Source: Pseudomonas cremoris (lineage in GTDB: Bacteria > Pseudomonadota > Gammaproteobacteria > Pseudomonadales > Pseudomonadaceae). Taken from it: a DNA stretch of 64,000 bases. The translations under genes were made by a program, and so were the position numbers. The notes below the pieces were generated by a model, which was not told the DNA's origin, did not search any database, and saw only the letters and a list, made by a program, of their open reading frames with translations. Location of the stretch: NCBI RefSeq assembly GCF_014230465.1, contig NZ_JAAXCY010000012.1, positions 124,001-188,000 of the forward strand, read 5' to 3'. Of the stretch, positions 18,137 to 26,967 are shown piece by piece (positions within the stretch are counted from its first letter, which is position 1; each line of letters begins with the position of its first letter).

Positions 18137-21100
18137 CAGCTGTCTTCTTCTATATCCAGCAACAGGTTTTCCAACGCTTCTTTATAAGCGCCAGGTTCCT
18201 GCCACATGCCGCGCTGCTGGGCTTCAAGCATGCGCTCGGTCATGTCGCGCAGGGCTGCCGGGTTGTGCTGTTGTACAAAGGCCCGGGTATCGGGGTCGAG
18301 CAAGTAGGCGTCGGCAAGCAACGCATATTGGTGATCGTCGATCAGCGCGGTGGTGGCGTCGAACGCGAACAGATTGTCCACCGTGGCAGCCATTTCAAAC
18401 GCGCCTTTGTAGCCATGGCGTTTCACGCCTTCGATCCACTTGGGGTTGGCGGCGCGGGAACGAATCACCCGGCTCAGCTCTTCCTTCAAGGTGCGAATCT
18501 TCGGCAAGTCTGGCTGGCTGTGGTCGCCATGATAGCTGGCGGCCTTGTCACCGCTCAGGGTTTCCACGGCAGCAAGCATACCGCCCTGGAATTGGTAGTA
18601 ATCGTTGGAGTCGAGCAGGTCATGCTCGCGGTTGTCCTGGTTCTGCAAAACCGCCTGCACCTGGCTCAGGCGTTGAGCGAATTGCTGGCGAGCGGCAGTG
18701 CCTTCGTCGGAGCCGCCGTAGGCATAGCCACCCCAGTTCAGGTAGACCTCGGCCAAGTCCTCGCGACTTTGCCACAAACGACCGTCAACCGCGCCCTGCA
18801 CGCCCGCGCCATAAGCACCGGGTTTGGCGCCGAAGATGCGCCAACCCGCCTGCTTGGCGGCGGTTTCATCGTCCAGGCCGGACTCACGCAACGCCTCACG
18901 CTCGCTGCGCACCTTGGCCGCCAGCGGGTTCATGTCATCCGGCTCATCCAACGCGGCCACGGCCTGCACCGCCGCGTCAAACAGGCGAATCAGGTTGGCG
19001 AACGCATCGCGGAAGAACCCCGACACCCGCAACGTCACGTCGACACGCGGGCGGTCCAGCAGGCTGATCGGCAGAATCTCAAAGTCATCCACTCGCTGGC
19101 TGCCAGTAGCCCACACCGGGCGCACCCCCATCAGCGCCATGGCTTGGGCGATATCATCACCGCCGGTGCGCATGGTCGCGGTGCCCCACACCGACAAACC
19201 CAGCTGGCGCAGGTGGTCGCCGTGGTCTTGCAGGTGCCGCTCAAGGATCAGGTTGGCCGACTGGAAACCAATGCGCCAAGCCGTCGTCGTGGGCAGGTTG
19301 CGCACGTCGACGGTGAAGAAATTGCGGCCCGTAGGCAGCACATCTAGCCGTCCACGGCTAGGCGCACCGCTTGGCCCCGCCGGTACGAAACGACCGTTCA
19401 AGGCATCCAGCAACCCACGCATTTCTGCCGGGCCGCAAGCATCCAGGCGCGGCGCTACGACGATGCGCAGGCTTTCGATCACCGCCTTCACCTCTTCCCA
19501 GCCGGGCTCTTCCAGCTGTTCAAGTGGGCCTTCCAGCGCCTGCTCGATCAGCCGCGCCGCATACAACTCCAACCGCTCGCGGGTGTCGCCAGCGGTGCGC
19601 CACAACTGCGCATCGATCTTCTGCAGCACCATCGGACGGCGACCGGTCCACGGTTCAGCCAGGGCACAGTCCAGCGGGTCGAAGCCCAGCTCGAAAGCCT
19701 TGGCCAACACCCGCAGCAAGCTGGATTGTGGGCCACGGCCATCGCCACGGGGAATACGCAGCAAAGCCAGCAAGGTGTCGATGCGCAAGCGGCCTTCGGG
19801 CGACTCACCGAATATGTGCAGGCCGTCGCGGATCTGCGATTCCTTCAGGTCACACAGGTAGGTGTCCAGGCGCGGGAGCCAGATAGCGGCGTCGGCATCA
19901 CTGTCCAGCTCCAGCTCTTGGTCGATACGGGTTTCGCGCACCAACTTGAGGATGTCTTTTTGCAGCTCAAGGGCGCGGCGTGGGTCGAGTAACTGCGCCT
20001 CGTAATACTCGTCAGCCAGAAGCTCAAGGTTGCGCAGCGGGCCGTAGGTTTCGGCGCGGGTCAACGGCGGCATCAGGTGATCGATGATCACCGCCTGGGT
20101 GCGCCGCTTGGCCTGGGCGCCCTCGCCCGGGTCGTTGACGATGAATGGGTAGATATTGGGCAGTGGACCCAACAGAGCATCGGGCCAGCAGTTTTCCGAC
20201 AGACCCACGCCCTTGCCCGGCAGCCATTCGAGGTTGCCGTGTTTGCCCACGTGAATCACGCCGTGAGCGCCGTAGGTATGGCGCAACCAGAAGTAGAACG
20301 CGAGGTATCCGTGGGGCGGCACCAAGTCCGGGTCGTGGTAAACGGCGCTGGCGTCCACTTGATAACCGCGAGCGGGCTGGATACCAACGAAGGTCAGGCC
20401 CAGGCGCAGCCCGGCGATCATCATGCGCCCGTCGCGGAACATGGGGTCGTTATGCGGCGCGCCCCAGCGCTCCATCACAGCTTGGCGGTTGGCTTCGGGC
20501 AATCGGCTGAACATCGCCTCGTAGTCGGTGAGGCTCATGCTTTGGTGGCATGGCCGCAGGTCGAGGCTGTCCAGGTCGTTGGTAACGCCGCCCAGCAAAT
20601 CGTGGATCAACGCAGTGCCGGTGCCGGGCAACTCGCTTGGCAGCGGATACCCTTGAGCTTGCAGCGCACGCAGGATATTCAACGCCGCCGCTGGCGTATC
20701 CAGGCCCACACCGTTGCCAATACGACCATCGCGGGTCGGGTAATTGGCGAGGATCAACGCGATGCGTTTGTCGGCATTCGGCACCCGGGCCAGTTCGACC
20801 CAATGCCGCGCCAACTCGGCGACAAAGTCCATGCGCTCGGGGGCGGCGCGATAACACACCACGTCCGACTGGCTGCGTTCACTGCGCCAGGCCAGGTCTT
20901 TGAAACTGATCGGACGGCTGATGATGCGCCCGTCCAACTCCGGCAACGCGATATGCATCGCCAGATCACGCGGGCCCAGGCCTTGCTCGCTGGCCTGCCA
21001 ACCCGGCTCGTTGTCTTGGGCACAAATGGCTTGGATCACCGGGATATTGCGGCGAAACGGGCGCAAATGCGGCGCTTCGGGGCTGGATTGCGCAAACCCG

Positions 21101-21897
21101 GTGGTATTCAGAATCACCGCCGCGCTGACTTCATCCAGCAAGTCCTCGACCACCGTCAGGCAGCCAGGCTCCTTCAAACTGGCCACCGCCATCGGCAACG
21201 GGTTAAGGCCCGCCGCCTGCAAGCGCTGGCAGAACACATCGATAAAACTGGTATTCGCGGCCTGCAAATGGGAGCGGTAAAACAGCACCGCTGCCACCGG
21301 CCATTCGGCGTTCCAATCCGCCTGCCAGTCGTTCAAGCGCGGATTGGCTTTGTGCGGATGATAAATCGCGGTGCGCGGCAGGGTTTGCGGCTCGGCCCAG
21401 GCGTAGTCGCGGCCCAGGTAAGCACTGGCCAGGCAGCGATAGAAATCCAGCGCGTTGCCCAGGCCGCCTTGGCGCAGGAAGTGCCAAAGACGGTCGCGGC
21501 TTTCGGCGTTTACCGTGCTAAGTCCGCTGAGCTCAGGGTCTGGGCGATCATCGCCCGGCACCAGGATCAACGTGACGCCGCGCTCGGCCAACTCCACCAG
21601 GCGCTCGATGCCGTAGCGCCAATAGCCAATACCGCCATGCAGCGAGATCAGGATGACCTTGGCATGGCGTAGTACCTCATCCACATAGAGGTCGACCGAG
21701 GCATGGTTCTGCACCTGCATCGGGTTGGCCAGTCGCAGGCTTGGGTAGTCGTCGGGCAACTGCTGAGCCGCCTCGGCCAAAAGCGCCAGGCTGGAATCGC
21801 CGCTGCACAGGATCACCAGTTCAGCGGGGGTTTGTCCAAGGTCGGCAATATTGTCGTCCGAGACGAAACCACCGGGCTGGGTCCTGAGCAGGTGCAT
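18136..21897 (-). CDS. cobN: Cobaltochelatase subunit CobN
   Basis: 1253 residues, a normal length for the large subunit of aerobic cobaltochelatase, which inserts Co(II) into hydrogenobyrinic acid a,c-diamide. Family landmarks include GNGVGLDTPAAALNIL, FVGIQPARGYQVD, YHDPDLVPPHGYLAFY, VIHVGKHGNLEWLPGKG (candidate metal and porphyrinoid ligands) and the C-terminal FAFDATTALIDDHQY. The ATG is 3 nt after the cobW stop and its ribosome site is inside cobW, so the two are coupled. The next gene overlaps by one base. Together with the ChlI-like and VWA parts it makes a complete chelatase. It lies in a transcript that starts at a cobalamin riboswitch. Confidence 0.96.
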   Translation of the reverse strand: MHLLRTQPGGFVSDDNIADLGQTPAELVILCSGDSSLALLAEAAQQLPDDYPSLRLANPMQVQNHASVDLYVDEVLRHAKVILISLHGGIGYWRYGIERLVELAERGVTLILVPGDDRPDPELSGLSTVNAESRDRLWHFLRQGGLGNALDFYRCLASAYLGRDYAWAEPQTLPRTAIYHPHKANPRLNDWQADWNAEWPVAAVLFYRSHLQAANTSFIDVFCQRLQAAGLNPLPMAVASLKEPGCLTVVEDLLDEVSAAVILNTTGFAQSSPEAPHLRPFRRNIPVIQAICAQDNEPGWQASEQGLGPRDLAMHIALPELDGRIISRPISFKDLAWRSERSQSDVVCYRAAPERMDFVAELARHWVELARVPNADKRIALILANYPTRDGRIGNGVGLDTPAAALNILRALQAQGYPLPSELPGTGTALIHDLLGGVTNDLDSLDLRPCHQSMSLTDYEAMFSRLPEANRQAVMERWGAPHNDPMFRDGRMMIAGLRLGLTFVGIQPARGYQVDASAVYHDPDLVPPHGYLAFYFWLRHTYGAHGVIHVGKHGNLEWLPGKGVGLSENCWPDALLGPLPNIYPFIVNDPGEGAQAKRRTQAVIIDHLMPPLTRAETYGPLRNLELLADEYYEAQLLDPRRALELQKDILKLVRETRIDQELELDSDADAAIWLPRLDTYLCDLKESQIRDGLHIFGESPEGRLRIDTLLALLRIPRGDGRGPQSSLLRVLAKAFELGFDPLDCALAEPWTGRRPMVLQKIDAQLWRTAGDTRERLELYAARLIEQALEGPLEQLEEPGWEEVKAVIESLRIVVAPRLDACGPAEMRGLLDALNGRFVPAGPSGAPSRGRLDVLPTGRNFFTVDVRNLPTTTAWRIGFQSANLILERHLQDHGDHLRQLGLSVWGTATMRTGGDDIAQAMALMGVRPVWATGSQRVDDFEILPISLLDRPRVDVTLRVSGFFRDAFANLIRLFDAAVQAVAALDEPDDMNPLAAKVRSEREALRESGLDDETAAKQAGWRIFGAKPGAYGAGVQGAVDGRLWQSREDLAEVYLNWGGYAYGGSDEGTAARQQFAQRLSQVQAVLQNQDNREHDLLDSNDYYQFQGGMLAAVETLSGDKAASYHGDHSQPDLPKIRTLKEELSRVIRSRAANPKWIEGVKRHGYKGAFEMAATVDNLFAFDATTALIDDHQYALLADAYLLDPDTRAFVQQHNPAALRDMTERMLEAQQRGMWQEPGAYKEALENLLLDIEEDS

Positions 21898-21900
21898 GGG

Positions 21901-22962
21901 TTAAACGCTGAGGGCGGCGCGCAGTTGCGCTTCGAGGCCCGCCGCATCAAGGTCCTGGCCGATCAGTACCAGACGCGTGACGCGGGCTTCATCAGCCCCC
22001 CAGGCGCGGTCGAAGTGCTTGTCAAAACGCGTGCCCACGCCCTGGATCAGCAGGCGCATCGGCTTGTTCGGGATCGCGGCAAAACCTTTGACGCGCAGGA
22101 TGCCGTGCTGGACAACCAGTTGCGTCAGTGCGTCGAGCAGCAGCGCTTCGTCGGCTTGGGGCAGATCGATGGAGATCGAATCGAAGGCATCGTGATCGTG
22201 ATCGTCCTCACCTTCGTGATGATGATCGTGATGGCTGTGGCGACCGTCGATGTGCTCTTCGGAGCCGGCACCCAGGCCGATCAGTACGTCCAACGGCAGG
22301 CGACCGCTGCTGGCTTCGATGATTTTTACGGCTGGCGGCAGTTCTTCGGCGACTTCCAGGCGTACGCGGGCCAGGTCTTCGGGGCTGATCAGGTCGGTTT
22401 TGTTGAGGATCACCAGGTCGGCGCTGGCCAGTTGGTCGGCGAACAGCTCATGCAATGGCGATTCGTGATCCAGGTTCGGGTCGAGTTTGCGCTGGGCGTC
22501 GACTTGGTCCGGGAACGCGGCGAAGGTGCCAGCAGCTACGGCCGGGCTGTCGACCACGGTAATCACCGCGTCCACGGTGCAGGCGCTGCGAATTTCCGGC
22601 CACTGGAAGGCTTGTACCAACGGTTTTGGCAGGGCCAGGCCCGAGGTTTCGATGAGAATGTGGTCGAGGTCACCGCGACGGGCGACCAACTCACGCATCA
22701 CCGGAAAAAATTCTTCCTGCACGGTGCAGCACAGGCAACCGTTGGCCAGCTCGTAGACGCGACCGTTGGCTTCTTCCTCGGTGCAACCGATGGAGCACTG
22801 CTTGAGGATTTCACCGTCGATGCCCAGTTCGCCGAATTCATTGACGATCACCGCAATGCGACGGCCCTGGGCGTTGTCGAGCATATGGCGCAGCAAGGTG
22901 GTTTTGCCCGAACCGAGAAAGCCGGTAACGATGGTGACGGGGAGTTTGGCCAGTGTTTTCAT
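21901..22962 (-). CDS. cobW: CobW GTPase, cobalamin-related metallochaperone
   Basis: 353 residues of the G3E/COG0523 family. The P-loop GFLGSGKTT is at 14-22, the metal motif GCLCC at 75-79, and NKTD at 187-190. A His/Asp-rich stretch at residues 237-258 (HIDGRHSHHDHHHEGEDDHD) should bind Co, Zn or similar ions. A C-terminal CobW_C domain follows. CobW is thought to deliver cobalt to the CobN chelatase using GTP, which the position directly before cobN supports. It is the first gene after the leftward cobalamin riboswitch, with a ~100-nt leader between them. Confidence 0.95.
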   Translation of the reverse strand: MKTLAKLPVTIVTGFLGSGKTTLLRHMLDNAQGRRIAVIVNEFGELGIDGEILKQCSIGCTEEEANGRVYELANGCLCCTVQEEFFPVMRELVARRGDLDHILIETSGLALPKPLVQAFQWPEIRSACTVDAVITVVDSPAVAAGTFAAFPDQVDAQRKLDPNLDHESPLHELFADQLASADLVILNKTDLISPEDLARVRLEVAEELPPAVKIIEASSGRLPLDVLIGLGAGSEEHIDGRHSHHDHHHEGEDDHDHDAFDSISIDLPQADEALLLDALTQLVVQHGILRVKGFAAIPNKPMRLLIQGVGTRFDKHFDRAWGADEARVTRLVLIGQDLDAAGLEAQLRAALSV

Positions 22963-23063
22963 CGGATGCCCTTTGGGGCGGGCATACGGGACGATAGGCC
23001 CTGCGACAGTGCGCAGCAGCGGATTTCGTCACCGGATCACCCCGCCCGGTTGAATTGAAAATC

Positions 23064-23248
23064 GGTTGCGAGGCAGGTCTCCTGGCTTGGGGCGTGCGGG
23101 TCTTGCGACCGGCGCTGGCTGCGCCTTCCCGCCTTGTCGGCAGTGGCGTGGCAGTCAGCTGAACCCTTTACAGTTGCGGGGGCAGCCGCGGCTTGGACCG
23201 CGTTCCCTTCTTAGCTTCGGCTGGGGCCGAAGAACCTCGAGGGTGCAA
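23064..23248 (-). ncRNA. Cobalamin riboswitch upstream of cobW
   Basis: Read on the minus strand, the conserved cobalamin-aptamer blocks come in order. GGTTCTTCGG lies near 23230-23240, AAGGGAACGCGGT and GCTGCCCCCGCAACTGTAA follow, the B12 box core GCCACTGCC is at 23139-23147, then CGGGAAGGCG, and the closing GCCAGGAGACCTGCC ends near 23072. It should lower cobW-cobN-chlID expression when adenosylcobalamin is plentiful. Exact ends are approximate. Confidence 0.93.
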
Positions 23249-23465
23249 GGCTACGCAGTGCTTGGGGGATGGTCAATGATGGGGTTTGGTTGGTGTGTAT
23301 ATCCGTTATTTGGATGATGGCTGATATTGGTTCCGCCCTTACGGCGGCTCACTTTGGAAAAGCCGGAATGCCGGCCCAGCCCAAAGTAAGCAAAGGGCTC
23401 TTGCCCCAACACTCGGTGTCTCGCCTAGGCTCGGCATGCCCGTAATCCGATATGGATTTGGGGAG

Positions 23466-23634
23466 GGGGCGCCTAAGATCAAGATCAAAAGCCAAGCGCG
23501 GCGGCCTAGTAGCCGACCGGTTTTTAAGTGGTGCTCGGTTAAAACTGTGGGAGCGGGCTTGCTCGCTCCCACATTTTGATCTCCATTCATCAGGTACATG
23601 GTGATCTGCTCTGGCTTTTGATCTTAGGCGCCCC
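23466..23634. repeat. Interrupted 22-bp inverted repeat enclosing a REP element
   Basis: The left arm (23466-23493) reads GGGGCGCCTAAGATC, an extra AAGATC, then AAAAGCC. The right arm (23613-23634) is its exact reverse complement without the 6-base tandem duplication. The 119 bp between them contain the REP hairpin at 23546-23573. The layout suggests a non-autonomous repeat unit; I saw no clear target duplication. Confidence 0.7.
23546..23573. repeat. REP palindrome (short form)
   Basis: TGTGGGAGCGGGCTTGCTCG followed by CTCCCACA. The stem TGTGGGAGCG pairs with the right end around a short loop. It is the same sequence family as the arms at 40726 and 51712. Confidence 0.85.
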
Positions 23635-23740
23635 GTCAAACACGCTGGCCGTTACCGAAGAAACGGATATGTACACCATCACCACCATCAAAAACCACAT
23701 CCCAATTGACTCCCCATCACCCCCCATGCTCTCCTACACA

Positions 23741-23922
23741 TCTTGTTTCGGGTGCCCTGCAAAGGGTGAAACGGGAAACCGGTGAGCCATACACCTATGG
23801 CAAGTCCGGTGCTGCCCCCGCAACGGTAAGCGAGCGAAACGTCATATCCACTGTGCCCCGGGCATGGGAAGGCGACGTTTTCAGGCATTGAGCCCCTCGC
23901 AAGCCCGGAGACCGGCCCGAAA
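23741..23922 (+). ncRNA. Cobalamin riboswitch upstream of cbtB
   Basis: Plus-strand aptamer blocks come in order: GGTGCCCTGC near 23751, GGGAAACCGGTGAG, GCTGCCCCCGCAACGGTAAG, a variable arm with GGGAAGGCG near 23866, and the closing GCCCGGAGACCGGCCCG ending near 23919. It precedes cbtB by about 110 nt and should repress the cobalt-transport and CobE/CobM genes when cobalamin is abundant. Confidence 0.92.
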
Positions 23923-24031
23923 AAATCAGATAACAAACCCGCGGTGGGCGGGCGCTGTTCAAAACCCTGCGTGCCTGGCTCGCGGGGTTTTCATGCGCTC
24001 GTGTCACCCCGAAACCCAGAAGGGACGCGCC

Positions 24032-24220
24032 ATGTCGATCATCAGCAGCACCTCGCACGCCAACAGCAGCACCTCGACCCTGAGCCAACGCCTGACCGCC
24101 GCCATCGGTGCGTCGATCCTCGGCGCGTGCCTGGTGTATTTCGCCGGGTTCTCGCACATCGAGGCGGTGCACAACGCTGCCCACGATACCCGCCACAGCG
24201 CCGCGTTCCCGTGCCACTGA
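24032..24220 (+). CDS. cbtB: CbtB, small subunit of predicted cobalt transporter
   Basis: 62 residues. A Ser-rich start (MSIISSTSHANSSTS) precedes one membrane span (AAIGASILGACLVYFAGF), followed by a His-rich tail (HIEAVHNAAHDTRHSAAFPCH). This layout, with its conserved C-terminal histidines, is that of CbtB, which pairs with CbtA in B12-regulated cobalt uptake. AGAAGGGACG is at good distance from the ATG. It is the first gene after the rightward riboswitch and lies 11 bp before cbtA. Confidence 0.93.
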   Translation: MSIISSTSHANSSTSTLSQRLTAAIGASILGACLVYFAGFSHIEAVHNAAHDTRHSAAFPCH

Positions 24221-24231
24221 GACCTGTCGAC

Positions 24232-24936
24232 ATGATCAAGCGTATTGCTCAAACCGCAGGTTTTACCGGCCTTGCGGCCGCCCTGCTGCTGACCCTGCTG
24301 CAAAGTTTCTGGGTGGCCCCGCTGATTTTGCAGGCGGAAACCTTTGAACATGCCCCGACTGCCACCGAAGTGGCCCATGAACATGCCGCTGGCGCCGCAG
24401 CCCACACCCACGACGCCGAAGCCTGGGAGCCGGAAGACGGCTGGCAGCGCGTGCTGTCCACCACCGGCGGCAACCTGGTGGTTGCCGTGGGGTTTGCCTT
24501 GATGCTGGCCGGCCTCTACACCCTGCGCGCGCCAACCCGTACCGCCCAAGGCTTGCTGTGGGGCCTGGCCGGTTACGCGACGTTCGTGCTAGCGCCGACC
24601 ATGGGCCTGCCACCTGAGTTGCCGGGCACTGCCGCGGCTGACCTGGCACAACGGCAAATCTGGTGGATCGGCACCGCTGCGTCCACTGCCGCCGGCATCG
24701 CCTTGGTGGTGTTCGGTCGCAACTGGCTGCTCAAGGCGCTGGGCCTGGCAATTCTGGTGGTGCCGCACGTGATCGGCGCGCCGCAGCCGGAGGTGCATTC
24801 GATGCTGGCCCCGGAAGCCTTGGAAGCGCAGTTCAAGATCGCTTCGCAGTTGACCAACGTGGTGTTCTGGCTGGCCCTGGGCCTGATCAGCGCCTGGTTG
24901 TTCCGCCGCAATCGTGATGATCAATACTCGGCATGA
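24232..24936 (+). CDS. cbtA: CbtA, cobalt transporter membrane subunit
   Basis: 234 residues from the ATG at 24232 (MIKRIAQTAGFTGLAAALLL); upstream in-frame codons fall in cbtB. About five membrane spans are apparent. A His-rich periplasmic-type loop follows the first (EHAPTATEVAHEHAAGAAAH). Late segments include VLAPTMGLPPELPGT and VVPHVIGAPQPEVHS, the conserved histidine-bearing parts of CbtA. It should import Co(II) with CbtB. Its stop overlaps the cobE start in ATGA. Confidence 0.93.
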   Translation: MIKRIAQTAGFTGLAAALLLTLLQSFWVAPLILQAETFEHAPTATEVAHEHAAGAAAHTHDAEAWEPEDGWQRVLSTTGGNLVVAVGFALMLAGLYTLRAPTRTAQGLLWGLAGYATFVLAPTMGLPPELPGTAAADLAQRQIWWIGTAASTAAGIALVVFGRNWLLKALGLAILVVPHVIGAPQPEVHSMLAPEALEAQFKIASQLTNVVFWLALGLISAWLFRRNRDDQYSA

Positions 24937-25325
24937 CGCGAGTGGTCGGCCTGGGCTGCCAACGGGGTTGTGATGTTCATACCCTGCTGGAGCTGTTTGA
25001 TGCAGCCCTCGCCGAGGGCGGCATTGAGCGCGACAGCATTACTGCGCTGGCCAGTATCGATTTAAAAAAAGACGAGCCGGGAATACTGGCATTGGCCAAT
25101 GCGCTAAATCTGCCGTTGCACTGTCTCAGCGCTGAGCAATTAGCAGCCTTTGCAGACCGCTTGAGCCACAAATCCGATGTGGCCTTTGCCCATACCGGCT
25201 GCTACGGCGTCGCCGAAAGTGCAGCCCTGGCCCTCGCCGAACACCTCGCCGGCAGCCCTTCTCGCCTGCTGATTACACGTAAAAAGAGCCTCCAAGCCAC
25301 CTTTGCATTGGCTTGCGCGGGATAA
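24933..25325 (+). CDS. cobE: CobE / CbiG C-terminal domain protein
   Basis: 130 residues. The core VVGLGCQRGCDVHTLLELFD at the start, with SIDLKKDEPGI and HTGCYGVAESAALAL later, identifies the CobE/CbiG-C domain used in cobalamin ring synthesis. CobE binds precorrin-type intermediates in the aerobic pathway. Here it is a free-standing domain, as is usual in Pseudomonas, and not fused to CbiG. It overlaps cbtA by 4 nt and is followed after 69 bp by cobM. Confidence 0.9.
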   Translation: MTRVVGLGCQRGCDVHTLLELFDAALAEGGIERDSITALASIDLKKDEPGILALANALNLPLHCLSAEQLAAFADRLSHKSDVAFAHTGCYGVAESAALALAEHLAGSPSRLLITRKKSLQATFALACAG

Positions 25326-25394
25326 ATTCTCGATAATTGCCGCCCCCGATCATGAGCAATCTTCATGCTCGCCCGTTTTTCAACAGGAATTCCC

Positions 25395-26141
25395 ATGACC
25401 GTCTACTTCATCGGCGCAGGCCCCGGCGACCCGGAATTGATCACCGTCAAAGGCCAGCGGCTGATCCGCAGTTGCCCGGTGATCATCTATGCGGGCTCGT
25501 TGGTGCCGGCGGCGGTATTGGAAGGTCATCAGGCAGAAACACTGGTCAATAGCGCCGAACTGCACCTGGAACAGATCATCGACCTGATCAAGTTGGCGCA
25601 CGCCAAGGGTCAGGATGTGGCGCGAGTGCATTCGGGGGATCCTAGCCTGTATGGAGCGATTGGCGAGCAGATCCGTCATTTGCGCGAGCTGGGCATCCCC
25701 TTCCAGATCATTCCCGGCGTTACCGCTGTAGCAGCTTGTGCGGCGCTGCTGGAAACCGAACTGACCCTGCCCGACATCGCCCAGAGCGTGATCCTGACCC
25801 GCTATGCAGACAAAACCAGCATGCCGGCCGGTGAAGATTTCGGCAGCCTGGCGCAGCATGGCACGACCATGGCGATTCACTTGGGGGTCAACCACCTGGA
25901 GAAAATAGTTGCTGAACTACTGCCACATTACGGCGCGGATTGCCCGATTGCCGTGGTGCACCGCGCCACGTGGCCGGATCAGGACTGGGTGGTGGGCACG
26001 CTTACTGATATTGCCGACAAGGTCGCCGCCAAGGGGTTTCGGCGCACGGCGCTGATCGTGGTGGGCCGGGTGCTGGACAGTGACAGTTTTAGTGAATCGT
26101 CGCTGTATCGCGCTGGCCATGCGCACCTCTACCGGCCCTGA
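25395..26141 (+). CDS. cobM: Precorrin-4 C(11)-methyltransferase
   Basis: 248 residues from the ATG at 25395 (MTVYFIGAGPGDPELITVKG), with CAGGAA upstream; ten earlier codons are open but atypical. The GAGPGDPELIT loop, VHSGDPSLYGA and IPGVTAVAACAA are the SAM-binding and substrate motifs of the uroporphyrinogen/precorrin methyltransferase fold. The YAGSLVP and TRYADKTSMP segments are specific to CobM/CbiF. It methylates C-11 of precorrin-4 in the aerobic B12 pathway. It is the last gene of the rightward B12 transcript and ends 100 bp before a terminator. Confidence 0.95.
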   Translation: MTVYFIGAGPGDPELITVKGQRLIRSCPVIIYAGSLVPAAVLEGHQAETLVNSAELHLEQIIDLIKLAHAKGQDVARVHSGDPSLYGAIGEQIRHLRELGIPFQIIPGVTAVAACAALLETELTLPDIAQSVILTRYADKTSMPAGEDFGSLAQHGTTMAIHLGVNHLEKIVAELLPHYGADCPIAVVHRATWPDQDWVVGTLTDIADKVAAKGFRRTALIVVGRVLDSDSFSESSLYRAGHAHLYRP

Positions 26142-26159
26142 ATAGTAAACGCGGTCAAA

Positions 26160-26188
26160 ACTGTGGGAGCAAGCCCGCCCTCACAGTT
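26160..26188. repeat. Degenerate REP half-site
   Basis: ACTGTGGGAGCAAGCCCGCC...TCACAGT is a decayed copy of the P. fluorescens REP arm, with a weak inverted end. Confidence 0.55.
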
Positions 26189-26240
26189 GATGTACTTTGT
26201 TAGATAGATAAAACAAGCCACTGAATTTAAAGCATAAAAA

Positions 26241-26268
26241 AACGGCGCTCACGGGGCGCCGTTTTTTT
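26241..26268. terminator. Bidirectional terminator between cobM and nfuA
   Basis: The 8-bp stem AACGGCGC-N7-GCGCCGTT is flanked by seven T on the right and seven A on the left. It can end both convergent transcripts. Confidence 0.9.
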
Positions 26269-26288
26269 GTTCGCAGCGAACGCCTTAC

Positions 26289-26882
<594 letters not shown>

Positions 26883-26967
26883 TCACAGGCTTGCCGGCAG
26901 TTTACGCCAAAATATTACGCAGGTACAAAGTCCTAGTAATTTTGTCGGAAAAGACTAATCCGCCCTG

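Larger units (their letters stand above)
23280..23740. other. Intergenic region with repeats, no credible gene
   Basis: About 460 bp between the two riboswitches. Short open frames exist on both strands, but they run through repeats and have no family resemblance. The contents are a stretch with CCGGAATGCCGG-type symmetry, an interrupted 22-bp inverted repeat, and a REP hairpin within it. The promoters of both riboswitch transcripts must lie near the outer edges. Confidence 0.7.

Noticed and set aside
20077..21672. 531-codon open frame antisense to cobN
   Set aside because: No recognisable motif, and CobN is complete on the other strand.
23339..23639. Short minus-strand open frames (86-96 codons) between the riboswitches
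   Set aside because: They run through repeat DNA and the inverted-repeat arms, with no ribosome site and no known fold; typical spurious calls in fluorescent pseudomonads.
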